DNA of 7,667 nucleotides from Pseudomonadota bacterium. GTDB taxonomy: Bacteria > Bdellovibrionota > Bacteriovoracia > Bacteriovoracales > Bacteriovoracaceae. The notes below the pieces were generated by a model. It was not told the DNA's origin and searched no databases. It saw only the letters and a list, made by a program, of their open reading frames with translations. Both the position numbers and the translations under genes were made by a program. The stretch lies in NCBI GenBank assembly GCA_021299675.1, contig JAJTIF010000274.1, positions 1 through 7,667 of the forward strand, read 5' to 3'. Below are positions 1 through 7,033 of this stretch, in pieces (the stretch's first letter is position 1; each line of letters opens with the position of its first letter).

Positions 1-1
1 G

Positions 2-700
2 CTGACGAGTTTTTATGTTTACGGTGGCATGGGCGGCGGAAAAAACTCGAAACCCCGTTTGTATGAGCCGGGCAATCTGGTCAAAGTGCATGTGCGCGCG
101 AACCAATCAGGCCACACTTCACAAGACAGTTTAAAGATGGTCAATGAAGGCAGTGTCCTGTGGCAGGGAAAAAATATTCGGCACCACCCGCAGGCTTTTG
201 CGCTTGCTTGTCTCTATCTTGAAATCACTCTCAAAACGGCATTGCCTCATCATGACGATGATGTCGTGGGCGAGCACCAGGGACTCTTCAATGCTCTCTC
301 AAATGGGCTCTTCTACCTTGACCAAGCGGTGGGTGAGGGGGAGTGGAGTTGGACCAATCATTTTTCTCTTTTTATGGGCAAATTCCTTCACTACCTTGGC
401 ATCCTTCCGGATGAGAATGAATGTGTGTTCTGTGGCTCGGAGCTCGAGGCAGAAAATTTTATTCCTCTGATCGTCGATCAGGGTGGATACAGCTGCCAGA
501 GTTGTTACCAGCAATCGGGAATTCAGGTAAAAATGACACCCGTTCGACATAACCTCACACAGTCAGTGCGCACACGGTTTCAAGACTGGAGAGCGATCCA
601 AGGAGTAAGCAGAGAAACCTGTCAGCAGCTGATTGAGTTTTGGGGCTACCACTACCAAGTGAAGCTGCCGGATCTCACGTCCTATCGTTTACTCGGCTAA
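2..700 (+). CDS. recO: DNA repair protein RecO (5'-truncated by the window)
   Basis: RecO helps RecR and RecF load RecA onto SSB-coated single-stranded DNA in gap repair and anneals complementary strands; it acts in the cytoplasm. The frame is open from base 2, so the ATG at 29 is an internal Met, not the start. The first visible residues match the middle of the RecO N-terminal OB-fold, just before the family's 'L.P.n.v.v' strand (here LYEPGNLVKVHV), so about 20-30 residues are probably missing. A helical region follows, then a four-cysteine zinc finger: CVFC encoded at 422-433 and CQSC at 494-505. This finger occurs in many RecO proteins but not in that of E. coli. The visible 233 codons fit a family of about 240-260 residues. 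The TAA stop at 698-700 lies inside the 3' end of the convergent gmhB-like gene. Identity is good from overall architecture and the finger; sequence similarity is otherwise low, as is usual for RecO. Confidence 0.82.
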   Translation: MTSFYVYGGMGGGKNSKPRLYEPGNLVKVHVRANQSGHTSQDSLKMVNEGSVLWQGKNIRHHPQAFALACLYLEITLKTALPHHDDDVVGEHQGLFNALSNGLFYLDQAVGEGEWSWTNHFSLFMGKFLHYLGILPDENECVFCGSELEAENFIPLIVDQGGYSCQSCYQQSGIQVKMTPVRHNLTQSVRTRFQDWRAIQGVSRETCQQLIEFWGYHYQVKLPDLTSYRLLG

Positions 701-1216
701 AGATTGAGCAAACTCCAGAAGCGTCTTAAAAAACGGATACTCCTTGGTTTGACTCAGAGAGTTCTCCCGCACCAGAGCGCCTTGAATGGAGGCTTTTATC
801 CCGCACTCTGCGTCAATAAGCTTGTCCCCTACCATCCATGATTTTTTAGGATCGATTTTATCTTTTTTCATGAACTCTAAAATGAGCTGTGGAGAGGGTT
901 TACGGCAGGAGCAGTTTTCATCGGGGGCATGAGGGCATATGCCCCAGCCGGAAAAAGCGGGCAGACCCTGGGAGACGAGATCTTGATCTATCAATCGGTG
1001 AATCTCTTCCACCGTCTTAAGAGTAAAGTAACCGCGTCCAACACCGGATTGGTTGGTGATGATGTAGAGCTTGTAGCCCTTCTGGATCATCAGCCTCAAA
1101 GCACTCAGGGTGTCGGGGTAGTACTCGATGTCGCTGGGTGAAGCAAGATAGTTTTTATCCCAGATGATGGTTCCATCGCGGTCGAGGAAAATTGCTTTGG
1201 TGGTTTTGTTTGTCAT
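689..1216 (-). CDS. gmhB: D-glycero-D-manno-heptose 1,7-bisphosphate 7-phosphatase (HAD family, GmhB-like)
   Basis: GmhB removes the 7-phosphate of heptose 1,7-bisphosphate in the cytoplasm on the way to ADP-heptose, the inner-core sugar donor of LPS. The 175-residue product shows all HAD motifs: FLDRDGT (nucleophile Asp12, acid/base Asp14), TNQSGVGRG (54-62, motif II Thr), Arg105-Lys106 (motif III Lys) and VGDKLID with Asp131 and Asp135. The zinc loop has Cys94, His96, Cys102 and Cys104 in CPHAPDENCSCRKP. The related HisB phosphatase domain shares this loop, but the NQSGVGRGYF segment favours GmhB; alpha versus beta anomer preference cannot be read from sequence. Length fits the family (E. 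coli about 190). The ATG start puts the DRDGT motif at the expected distance from the N-terminus, though the upstream Shine-Dalgarno is weak. It is divergent from the msbA-like exporter and overlaps recO convergently by 12 bp. Confidence 0.88.
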   Translation of the reverse strand: MTNKTTKAIFLDRDGTIIWDKNYLASPSDIEYYPDTLSALRLMIQKGYKLYIITNQSGVGRGYFTLKTVEEIHRLIDQDLVSQGLPAFSGWGICPHAPDENCSCRKPSPQLILEFMKKDKIDPKKSWMVGDKLIDAECGIKASIQGALVRENSLSQTKEYPFFKTLLEFAQSLAE

Positions 1217-1244
1217 GCTTCAACCCAAAGTTTAAGATGTCACA

Positions 1245-2957
1245 ATGCTAGCAGTTATAAAATTAATGCTCCCATACATTCGCCCTTTTTGGAAGCAAGC
1301 AATCCTGGCGGCTATCCTGGCTTTGCCTTTGGCGGCGATCAAGGCCTATGAGGCTTATCTGGTGCGCGATATCTTCGATAAGGGCTTCGCCGCGACGGCC
1401 ACACGAGAAGACGCCTTCTACCTCGCCGGGCTCTTAATGGTGCTAGCGATCATTAATTATCCGATGCGCTTCTTTCACTACTATGGCCTGCGGATGGTGG
1501 TGGATAAGTGCACGTGCCTCATGCGCTCGCAGCTTTTCCAAAAACTGCAAACCATTCCAGCCTCTTATTTTTCAACCTCGAAGCAGGGCCAGTTGGTTTC
1601 GATCTTCATGAACGACACCAACATCTTTGCCGAGTCCTTCAAGAATGCGCTGGAGGTGATCCGGGAACCCATCACGGCACTGGCATTGTTGGGTGTGGCT
1701 TTTTACCACGACTGGCAACTCTCTCTCATCATTATTTTTGTTTCCCCACTCTTTGCGATCATCCTCAATCGCTTCGGCCGGCGCATTCACAAATATGTCG
1801 ATCTGGCCCAAAACGACATCGGTGACATGACTCACAACGTGAGTGAGTCGCTGGCGGGTCAGCGGATCGCTAAGGCCTTCGGCCTTCAGTCCTATTTGAT
1901 TAATCGCTTCGATTTTTTACAAAATAAATTCCTCTCCCACCGCACACTCTCAAACTCTGCGGAAGAGCACTCACATCCGGCGGTGGAACTTATCGGCTCA
2001 TTTGCTTTTGCCGGAGTCATCATCTTTGCTCAGCACCGCATCTCGACCGGTGCCTTGACGACTGGTGGCTTTATCAGCTTCATTGCGGCGCTGGCGATGT
2101 TCATGGATCCAGTTAGAAAATTCTCCAAAGCGTCGGCTCGACTGAATCAAGCAAAAGCCGCTTCCGGGCGTATCCAAACGCTGCTCAATCTTCCTGAAGA
2201 GGTGGATCAAGGCCAGCATCTCCAGGCTGGGTTTCTGAACTCGATCGAATTTAAAAATGTCACTTTCTCCTATGGCGAAGGCGATGTTTTGAAAGACTTT
2301 AATTTGAAAATTAACAAAGGTGAAAAAATCGGACTGGTGGGGCTTTCGGGCTCCGGTAAGTCGACGCTGATTAGCCTTTTGCTTCGCATGTACCCGGTCA
2401 CCAAAGGCGAGATCCTGATTGATGGAGTGAATCTCAATGACTGGAAGATGACGGGCGTGCGCCAGCTCTTCGCTCTCGTGAGCCAAGACGTCTTTCTCTT
2501 CAACGATACCATCCGCGAGAACCTCGTCACTGGCGAAAAATTTAGCGACGAGGAGATCCGCCACGCGCTCGAAGTGGCGTATGCTAAAGACTTCATCACT
2601 GAGCTTCCCCAGGGTCTGGAGACGCAGCTAGGAGATCGTGGCGTGAGACTTTCTGGTGGTCAGGGTCAGCGAGTCACGATTGCCCGCGCCTTTCTCAAGA
2701 ATCGCGACATCTTGCTCTTTGATGAGGCCACCAGTGCACTCGACAATGAGTCAGAGAAGATTGTGCAAGCGGCCTTGGAGCGTGTGGCAGGGCACAAGAC
2801 AGTTATCGCTGTGGCGCACAGGCTTTCAACCCTAAAAAATTACGATCGCATCATCGTGATGAAAGAGGGTCGTAAAGTCGAAGAGGGAACACACGAGCAA
2901 CTGATCGGTCAAAGTGGAGAGTACTCCAAGCTTTACGCCCTCTCACAGCACGATTAA
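1245..2957 (+). CDS. msbA: MsbA-type ABC exporter (fused membrane and ATPase domains)
   Basis: This is a half-transporter of 570 residues that should work as a homodimer in the inner membrane. In the MsbA family it flips lipid A-core to the periplasmic leaflet; closely similar exporters move drugs or other lipids. The N-terminal part carries about six hydrophobic segments (approximately 17-35, 58-76, 137-155, 158-176, 246-264, 272-290). The nucleotide-binding domain starts near 335: A-loop Tyr343, Walker A GLSGSGKST 366-374, Q-loop Gln414, signature LSGGQ 469-473, Walker B ILLFDE 489-494, SALD D-loop and switch His525. All catalytic residues are present, so it should be active; the residue after LSGGQ is Gly rather than the commoner Arg or Lys. 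A second in-frame ATG at 1266 (Met8) is an alternative start that still keeps the first membrane helix; neither start has a clear ribosome site. The divergent gmhB neighbour supports an LPS role, but substrate specificity is inferred. Confidence 0.83.
   Translation: MLAVIKLMLPYIRPFWKQAILAAILALPLAAIKAYEAYLVRDIFDKGFAATATREDAFYLAGLLMVLAIINYPMRFFHYYGLRMVVDKCTCLMRSQLFQKLQTIPASYFSTSKQGQLVSIFMNDTNIFAESFKNALEVIREPITALALLGVAFYHDWQLSLIIIFVSPLFAIILNRFGRRIHKYVDLAQNDIGDMTHNVSESLAGQRIAKAFGLQSYLINRFDFLQNKFLSHRTLSNSAEEHSHPAVELIGSFAFAGVIIFAQHRISTGALTTGGFISFIAALAMFMDPVRKFSKASARLNQAKAASGRIQTLLNLPEEVDQGQHLQAGFLNSIEFKNVTFSYGEGDVLKDFNLKINKGEKIGLVGLSGSGKSTLISLLLRMYPVTKGEILIDGVNLNDWKMTGVRQLFALVSQDVFLFNDTIRENLVTGEKFSDEEIRHALEVAYAKDFITELPQGLETQLGDRGVRLSGGQGQRVTIARAFLKNRDILLFDEATSALDNESEKIVQAALERVAGHKTVIAVAHRLSTLKNYDRIIVMKEGRKVEEGTHEQLIGQSGEYSKLYALSQHD
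1254..1259 (-). promoter_or_regulatory. Candidate -10 element for the gmhB-like gene
   Basis: On the minus strand these bases read TATAAC, matching five of six positions of the sigma-70 -10 consensus. Transcription would begin near 1247, leaving a leader of roughly 30 nt before the gmhB ATG. No good -35 hexamer is seen 16-18 bp further upstream. The element lies inside the first codons of the msbA-like gene as annotated. This is a weak, position-based guess. Confidence 0.22.
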
Positions 2958-2997
2958 AAATTCTGATAAATCTTAAAGCGCCCTTTCTTTGGATATG

Positions 2998-3020
2998 GTA
3001 AAAAGTATTCAAATTTTTAC
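2998..3020. repeat. Perfect inverted repeat upstream of glyS
   Basis: GTAAAAA (2998-3004) and TTTTTAC (3014-3020) are exact reverse complements separated by 9 nt. The element sits in the 80-bp gap between the exporter and glyS, six bases before the Shine-Dalgarno. It could be a protein-binding operator or a weak AU-rich leader hairpin. The stem is too AT-rich for a strong intrinsic terminator and no U-tract follows. TATGGT at 2994-2999 could be a poor -10 that would overlap the repeat, but there is no matching -35. A chance palindrome in AT-rich intergenic DNA remains possible. Confidence 0.35.
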
Positions 3021-3026
3021 TTCTCT

Positions 3027-3031
3027 AGGAG
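3027..3031 (+). promoter_or_regulatory. Shine-Dalgarno that fixes the GTG start of glyS
   Basis: AGGAG lies 6 nt before the GTG at 3038, which is ideal spacing. It is the clearest ribosome-binding site in the window. It supports the GTG over the downstream in-frame ATG at 3062 (Met9). Confidence 0.72.
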
Positions 3032-3037
3032 TGCCGC

Positions 3038-4357
3038 GTGTCAGAAGAAAACCTACAATCCATGAGTGATCTAGTCAGCCTTTGTAAGCACAGAGGTTTC
3101 ATTTTTCAATCCTCAGAAATCTACGGCGGCTTGGGCTCATGCTGGGACATGGGTCCCCTGGGAGTAGAGCTTAAAAATAACATCAAGAACGCGTGGTGGA
3201 GATCCATGACTTTCCGGGATGACGTCGACGGCGTAGATGCCTCGATTCTCATGCACCCAATGGTATGGAAGGCTTCGGGCCACGTGGACAATTTCACGGA
3301 TCCACTCGTCGACTGTAAAGCCTGTAAAGGGCGCTTTCGTGCGGATCAGATTGATCTTAAGGCGGGATGTCCTACGTGTGGTGCCAAGGACTCATTCACT
3401 GAGCCTCGTAACTTCAACTTAATGTTCACCACCCACATGGGCCCCGTGAAAGAGTCGGCGGCAGAGATCTATCTGCGCCCAGAAACGGCACAGGGGATTT
3501 TCGTGAACTTCCTCAACGTGCAATCAACCATGAGACGTAAGTTGCCTTTCGGCATTGCTCAGATCGGGAAAGCTTTTAGAAATGAAATCACTCCCGGTAA
3601 CTTTATTTTCCGCATGCGTGAGTTCGAACAAATGGAGATGCAATACTTCATTAAGCCGGGCACTCAGGCTGAAGCCATGGAGCAGTGGAAACAGATCCGC
3701 TGGGACTGGCATTTGATGATGGGACTTCGGAAAGAAAAACTGCGCTTCCACAAGCACGAGCAGCTGGCTCACTACGCCGATGCCGCTTTCGACATTGAGT
3801 ACGAGTTTGCTCACGGCTGGGGAGAGATGGAAGGTATCCACTCGCGCACGGACTTCGATCTCAAGCAGCACATGGAGTACTCGAAGAAAAACCTCATGTA
3901 CGTCGATCAGCTCGACGGCAATAAAAAATTCATTCCCTACGTCCTTGAGACCTCGGTCGGTGCCGACCGCTGCTTGCTGGCGATCCTCTCGGATGCTTAC
4001 CGGATGGAAAACAAAGGTGACGCGGAAAAAGAACGCACTGTCATGCGCTTCAAGCCAACGCTCGCGCCGATCAAAGCGGCTATCATGCCCTTGATGAAAA
4101 AGCCGGATCTGGAATCTGTGGGAGAGAAGCTGTTGCGTGAACTTCAGAAAGATTACAAGTGTGACTACGACACGGCAGGCTCGATCGGTAAACGCTACCG
4201 TCGCCAAGACGAGACGGGAACTCCCGCCTGTATCACCGTTGACTTCGACACGCTCACCGATCATGCGGTCACGATCCGTGACCGCGATACCATGGTTCAA
4301 GAGCGCGTGGCCCTTGATAAGGTTAAGCAGTACTTGCAAACCAAGTTCCACCTCTAA
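3038..4357 (+). CDS. glyS: Glycyl-tRNA synthetase, single-chain class II (alpha2) type
   Basis: This cytoplasmic enzyme charges tRNA-Gly with glycine using ATP. The 439-residue protein is the one-gene homodimeric type found in archaea, eukaryotes, Thermus, Mycobacterium and Staphylococcus, unlike the two-gene alpha2beta2 GlyQ/GlyS of E. coli. The N-terminus has the typical SLCKHRGFIFQSSEIYGGL and DMGPLG segments. A four-Cys zinc site is present (Cys93, Cys96, Cys111, Cys114). The glycine-pocket stretch RPETAQGIFVNF spans 147-158. Motif 2 begins at FRNEITPG (180-187) and continues through REFEQMEMQYF. Motif 3 is ETSVGADR (304-311). The anticodon-binding domain runs from about 340 to the end. 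It is slightly shorter than the 460-510 residues usual for the type. It starts with GTG behind a good Shine-Dalgarno. ppdK follows after 15 bp, indicating co-transcription. Confidence 0.96.
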   Translation: MSEENLQSMSDLVSLCKHRGFIFQSSEIYGGLGSCWDMGPLGVELKNNIKNAWWRSMTFRDDVDGVDASILMHPMVWKASGHVDNFTDPLVDCKACKGRFRADQIDLKAGCPTCGAKDSFTEPRNFNLMFTTHMGPVKESAAEIYLRPETAQGIFVNFLNVQSTMRRKLPFGIAQIGKAFRNEITPGNFIFRMREFEQMEMQYFIKPGTQAEAMEQWKQIRWDWHLMMGLRKEKLRFHKHEQLAHYADAAFDIEYEFAHGWGEMEGIHSRTDFDLKQHMEYSKKNLMYVDQLDGNKKFIPYVLETSVGADRCLLAILSDAYRMENKGDAEKERTVMRFKPTLAPIKAAIMPLMKKPDLESVGEKLLRELQKDYKCDYDTAGSIGKRYRRQDETGTPACITVDFDTLTDHAVTIRDRDTMVQERVALDKVKQYLQTKFHL

Positions 4358-4372
4358 GAAGCGAGAATAGTT

Positions 4373-7033
4373 ATGGCACACAAATGGGTTTATAAGTTTT
4401 CAGCTAGTACTACTGATGGCAATAAAGACATGAAGCCACTCTTGGGCGGCAAGGGCGCTAACCTCGCCGAGATGTGTGCTCTGAAACTTCCCGTTCCTCC
4501 GGGCTTCACGGTATCGACCGAAGCATGTCTGGCTTTTTATCAAAACGATAAAAAGATTCCAGTGGAGATTATCTCGCAGATCGAAGAAGCTCTCAAATGG
4601 GTTGAAAATCTCACGGGCAAAAAATTCGGTGACCCAGCCAACCCGCTGCTTTTTTCCGTCAGATCGGGCGCTCGGGCCAGTATGCCTGGAATGATGGATA
4701 CAGTGTTGAACCTCGGAACCAATGATAAGACTGTTCTCGGTATGGCGAAGCTTACGGGCAACCCGCGCTTTGCCTGGGATGCCTACCGCCGCTTTATTCA
4801 GATGTATTCAAACGTGGTCCTCGGAGTGAAGGGAGGAATCCTTGAAGCTCAACTCGAAGATCTCAAAGAAGCTCGTGGTGTACACGAAGACACCAAACTC
4901 ACCGCCCAGGATTTACAGGAGCTGGTTGAAGTTTATAAAGATGTGCTCCTGACTGAGCACGGATTGAAGTTTCCTCAAGATCCGATGGAGCAACTCTGGG
5001 GGGCGGTCGCCGCTGTCTTTAACTCCTGGTACAACCCGCGCGCTCAAAAATACCGCGAGATGAACAACGTCCCTCACGACTGGGGCACTGCTGTGAACAT
5101 TCAGTCGATGGTGTTTGGAAACCTCGGTGATGACTGTGCGACGGGAGTGTGTTTTACCCGTGATCCCTCGACTGGGGATAAAAAGTTTTTTGGTGAATAT
5201 CTCATCAATGCTCAAGGCGAAGACGTGGTCGCAGGGATCCGGACTCCTTGGCCCATCAATGTGGCTTCAACCAATGATCAGAACAAACAATTTAAAACCC
5301 TCGAAGCGGCTATGCCGGCGGCGTATACGGAGCTCGTTAAAACGTATCAGCTGCTCGAGCACCACTACAAAGACATGCAGGACATCGAGTTCACCATCGA
5401 AGGTGGGCGCTTCTTCATTCTGCAGACCAGAAATGCCAAGCGTACGGTAGCTGCCGCTCTTCGTGTGGCCGTTGATCAAATGCACGAGGGACTCATTTCA
5501 AAGAAAGAAGCCCTCCTGCGTGTGCAGCCCGATGACCTCAATCATCTCCTGCACCCCCGCCTCGATCCGAAAGCAAAAAAGATTTTACTCGCCACAGGTC
5601 TTCCTGCATCTCCAGGAGCCGCCTCAGGCTTCATGGTCTTCACTTCCAAGGAAGCCGAAGAGTGGGCGAAGGGTGGAAAAAAAGTAGTGCTCGTGCGCAC
5701 GGAAACCTCACCGGAAGATATCGGTGGCATGGCAGCGGCGACAGGCATTCTCACCGCTCGTGGCGGCATGACCTCTCACGCCGCAGTCGTGGCGCGCGGA
5801 ATGGGCAAGCCTTGTGTGGCTGGCTGTTCGGCGCTCACGATCGATGAAAAAATGAAAACCCTGAGTGTGAAAGGGAAAACCTTCAAAGAAGGTGACCACA
5901 TCACGTTTGATGGCGCCACCGGTGAAGTCTATGAAGGCGAGGTGCCGACTGTGGAGGCACAAATTTCATCTGCGTTTGCGGAGTTCATGAGCTGGGCCGA
6001 CGAAGCCCGCAGACTCAAGGTTCGCACCAACGCTGATACACCTCATGACACCAAAGTCGCGCTCGAGTTTGGAGCCGAAGGCATTGGCCTCTGTCGCACG
6101 GAGCACATGTTCTTTGCTCCCGAACGGATCCTTGCCGTCAGAGAGATGATTTTTGCGGAAACGCTCGATGAGAGAAAGAAAGCCCTCGTGAAACTGCTGC
6201 CTTTCCAGCGAGAAGACTTCTACGGCATCTTCAAAGCACTTAAAGGTCTGCCGGCCAATATCCGTTTGCTGGATCCGCCCTTGCATGAGTTCTTGCCTCA
6301 CCAAGAGCACGAAGTGAAAGAGCTTGCGGATGTTCTGGGTGTGAGTGAAAAACGAGTGCTCGAGAGAAATAATCATCTCCATGAGTTTAACCCCATGCTC
6401 GGACACCGTGGTGTGCGTCTGGCCGTCACCTATCCAGAGATTTATCAGATGCAGGTGCGAGCGATCATTGAGGCAGGTATTCAATGTGAGGCTGAAGGGA
6501 TTCAGACCTCGGCGGAGATTATGATTCCTCTGACCAGTGAGCTCAAAGAGTACGCCCTGATCAAAAAAGAGTGCATCGAAGAGATCGAGCGCGTCTTCCA
6601 AGAGAAGGGTAAAAAAATTAAATACAAGATCGGCACCATGCTGGAGCTGCCTCGGGCGTGCATTATGGCCCGCGAGATTGCGACTCAAGCCGAGTTCTTC
6701 TCTTTTGGCACCAACGATCTGACTCAAACGACATTCGGACTATCTCGCGATGATGCGGGTAAGTTTCTCCCGACCTACACCATGAAAGGCCTCTATCCAC
6801 AGGATCCTTTCGTCACGATCGACCAAGCTGGCGTGGGCTTTCTCATGAAGCACGCGGTGAGTGAAGGAAAGCTTGGGAATCCTAAAATTTACTCTGGCAT
6901 CTGCGGTGAGCACGGCGGAGAGCCGCGCTCGGTAGAATTCTGTCACCAAATTGGACTCGAGTATGTCTCTTGTTCTCCCTTCCGCGTCCCAATCGCTCGC
7001 CTCGCGGCGGCGCAGGCTGCACTCAAGGGATGA
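4373..7033 (+). CDS. ppdK: Pyruvate, phosphate dikinase
   Basis: PPDK interconverts pyruvate + ATP + phosphate with phosphoenolpyruvate + AMP + diphosphate in the cytoplasm, serving gluconeogenesis or PPi-linked glycolysis. The 886-residue length is standard. The N-terminal ATP-grasp-like domain (about 1-360) shows GGKGANLAEM, the SVRSGARASMPGMMDT loop (95-110) and GVCFTRDPSTG (258-268). The swivelling phosphohistidine domain holds catalytic His469 in GGMTSHAAVVARGMG. The C-terminal PEP/pyruvate barrel contains GLCRTEHMFF (Arg575), RLLDPPLHEFLP (Arg631), metal-site Glu758 in the GTMLELPRA stretch (754-762), FGTNDLTQTTFG and the acid/base Cys844 in CGEHGG. These features separate it from PEP synthase, which is shorter and uses water rather than phosphate. 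Thr467, two residues before His469, is the residue phosphorylated by PDRP regulators in plants and some bacteria; no such regulator is in this window. The ATG has only a weak GCGAG ribosome site (4361-4365). The stop overlaps the next gene. Confidence 0.97.
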   Translation: MAHKWVYKFSASTTDGNKDMKPLLGGKGANLAEMCALKLPVPPGFTVSTEACLAFYQNDKKIPVEIISQIEEALKWVENLTGKKFGDPANPLLFSVRSGARASMPGMMDTVLNLGTNDKTVLGMAKLTGNPRFAWDAYRRFIQMYSNVVLGVKGGILEAQLEDLKEARGVHEDTKLTAQDLQELVEVYKDVLLTEHGLKFPQDPMEQLWGAVAAVFNSWYNPRAQKYREMNNVPHDWGTAVNIQSMVFGNLGDDCATGVCFTRDPSTGDKKFFGEYLINAQGEDVVAGIRTPWPINVASTNDQNKQFKTLEAAMPAAYTELVKTYQLLEHHYKDMQDIEFTIEGGRFFILQTRNAKRTVAAALRVAVDQMHEGLISKKEALLRVQPDDLNHLLHPRLDPKAKKILLATGLPASPGAASGFMVFTSKEAEEWAKGGKKVVLVRTETSPEDIGGMAAATGILTARGGMTSHAAVVARGMGKPCVAGCSALTIDEKMKTLSVKGKTFKEGDHITFDGATGEVYEGEVPTVEAQISSAFAEFMSWADEARRLKVRTNADTPHDTKVALEFGAEGIGLCRTEHMFFAPERILAVREMIFAETLDERKKALVKLLPFQREDFYGIFKALKGLPANIRLLDPPLHEFLPHQEHEVKELADVLGVSEKRVLERNNHLHEFNPMLGHRGVRLAVTYPEIYQMQVRAIIEAGIQCEAEGIQTSAEIMIPLTSELKEYALIKKECIEEIERVFQEKGKKIKYKIGTMLELPRACIMAREIATQAEFFSFGTNDLTQTTFGLSRDDAGKFLPTYTMKGLYPQDPFVTIDQAGVGFLMKHAVSEGKLGNPKIYSGICGEHGGEPRSVEFCHQIGLEYVSCSPFRVPIARLAAAQAALKG
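7030..7033 (+). other. ATGA stop-start overlap between ppdK and the hydrolase gene
   Basis: The TGA of ppdK (7031-7033) and the ATG of the next gene (7030-7032) share three bases. AAGGG at 7025-7029 directly abuts the ATG, too close to act as a normal ribosome site. This favours termination-reinitiation, making hydrolase output depend on ppdK translation. Confidence 0.75.

Noticed and set aside
29..31. ATG at 29 as the start of recO
   Set aside because: The frame is open upstream to base 2, and the upstream residues continue the RecO OB-fold. Starting at 29 would lose part of that domain, so the true start is outside the window.
1998..2564. 188-codon open frame on the minus strand across the exporter
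   Set aside because: Antisense shadow of the conserved ABC ATPase region; no domain seen.
2958..2997. Intrinsic terminator after the msbA-like gene
   Set aside because: Only a 4-bp AAAG/CTTT pairing is present around 2975-2985, with no GC-rich stem followed by a T-run.
3524..4381. 285-codon open frame on the minus strand across glyS
   Set aside because: It lies antisense to a fully conserved synthetase and follows its codon pattern; its product shows no recognisable domain or ribosome site.
5966..6727. 253-codon open frame on the minus strand across ppdK
   Set aside because: Antisense shadow of the conserved PEP/pyruvate-binding barrel with no recognisable motif.
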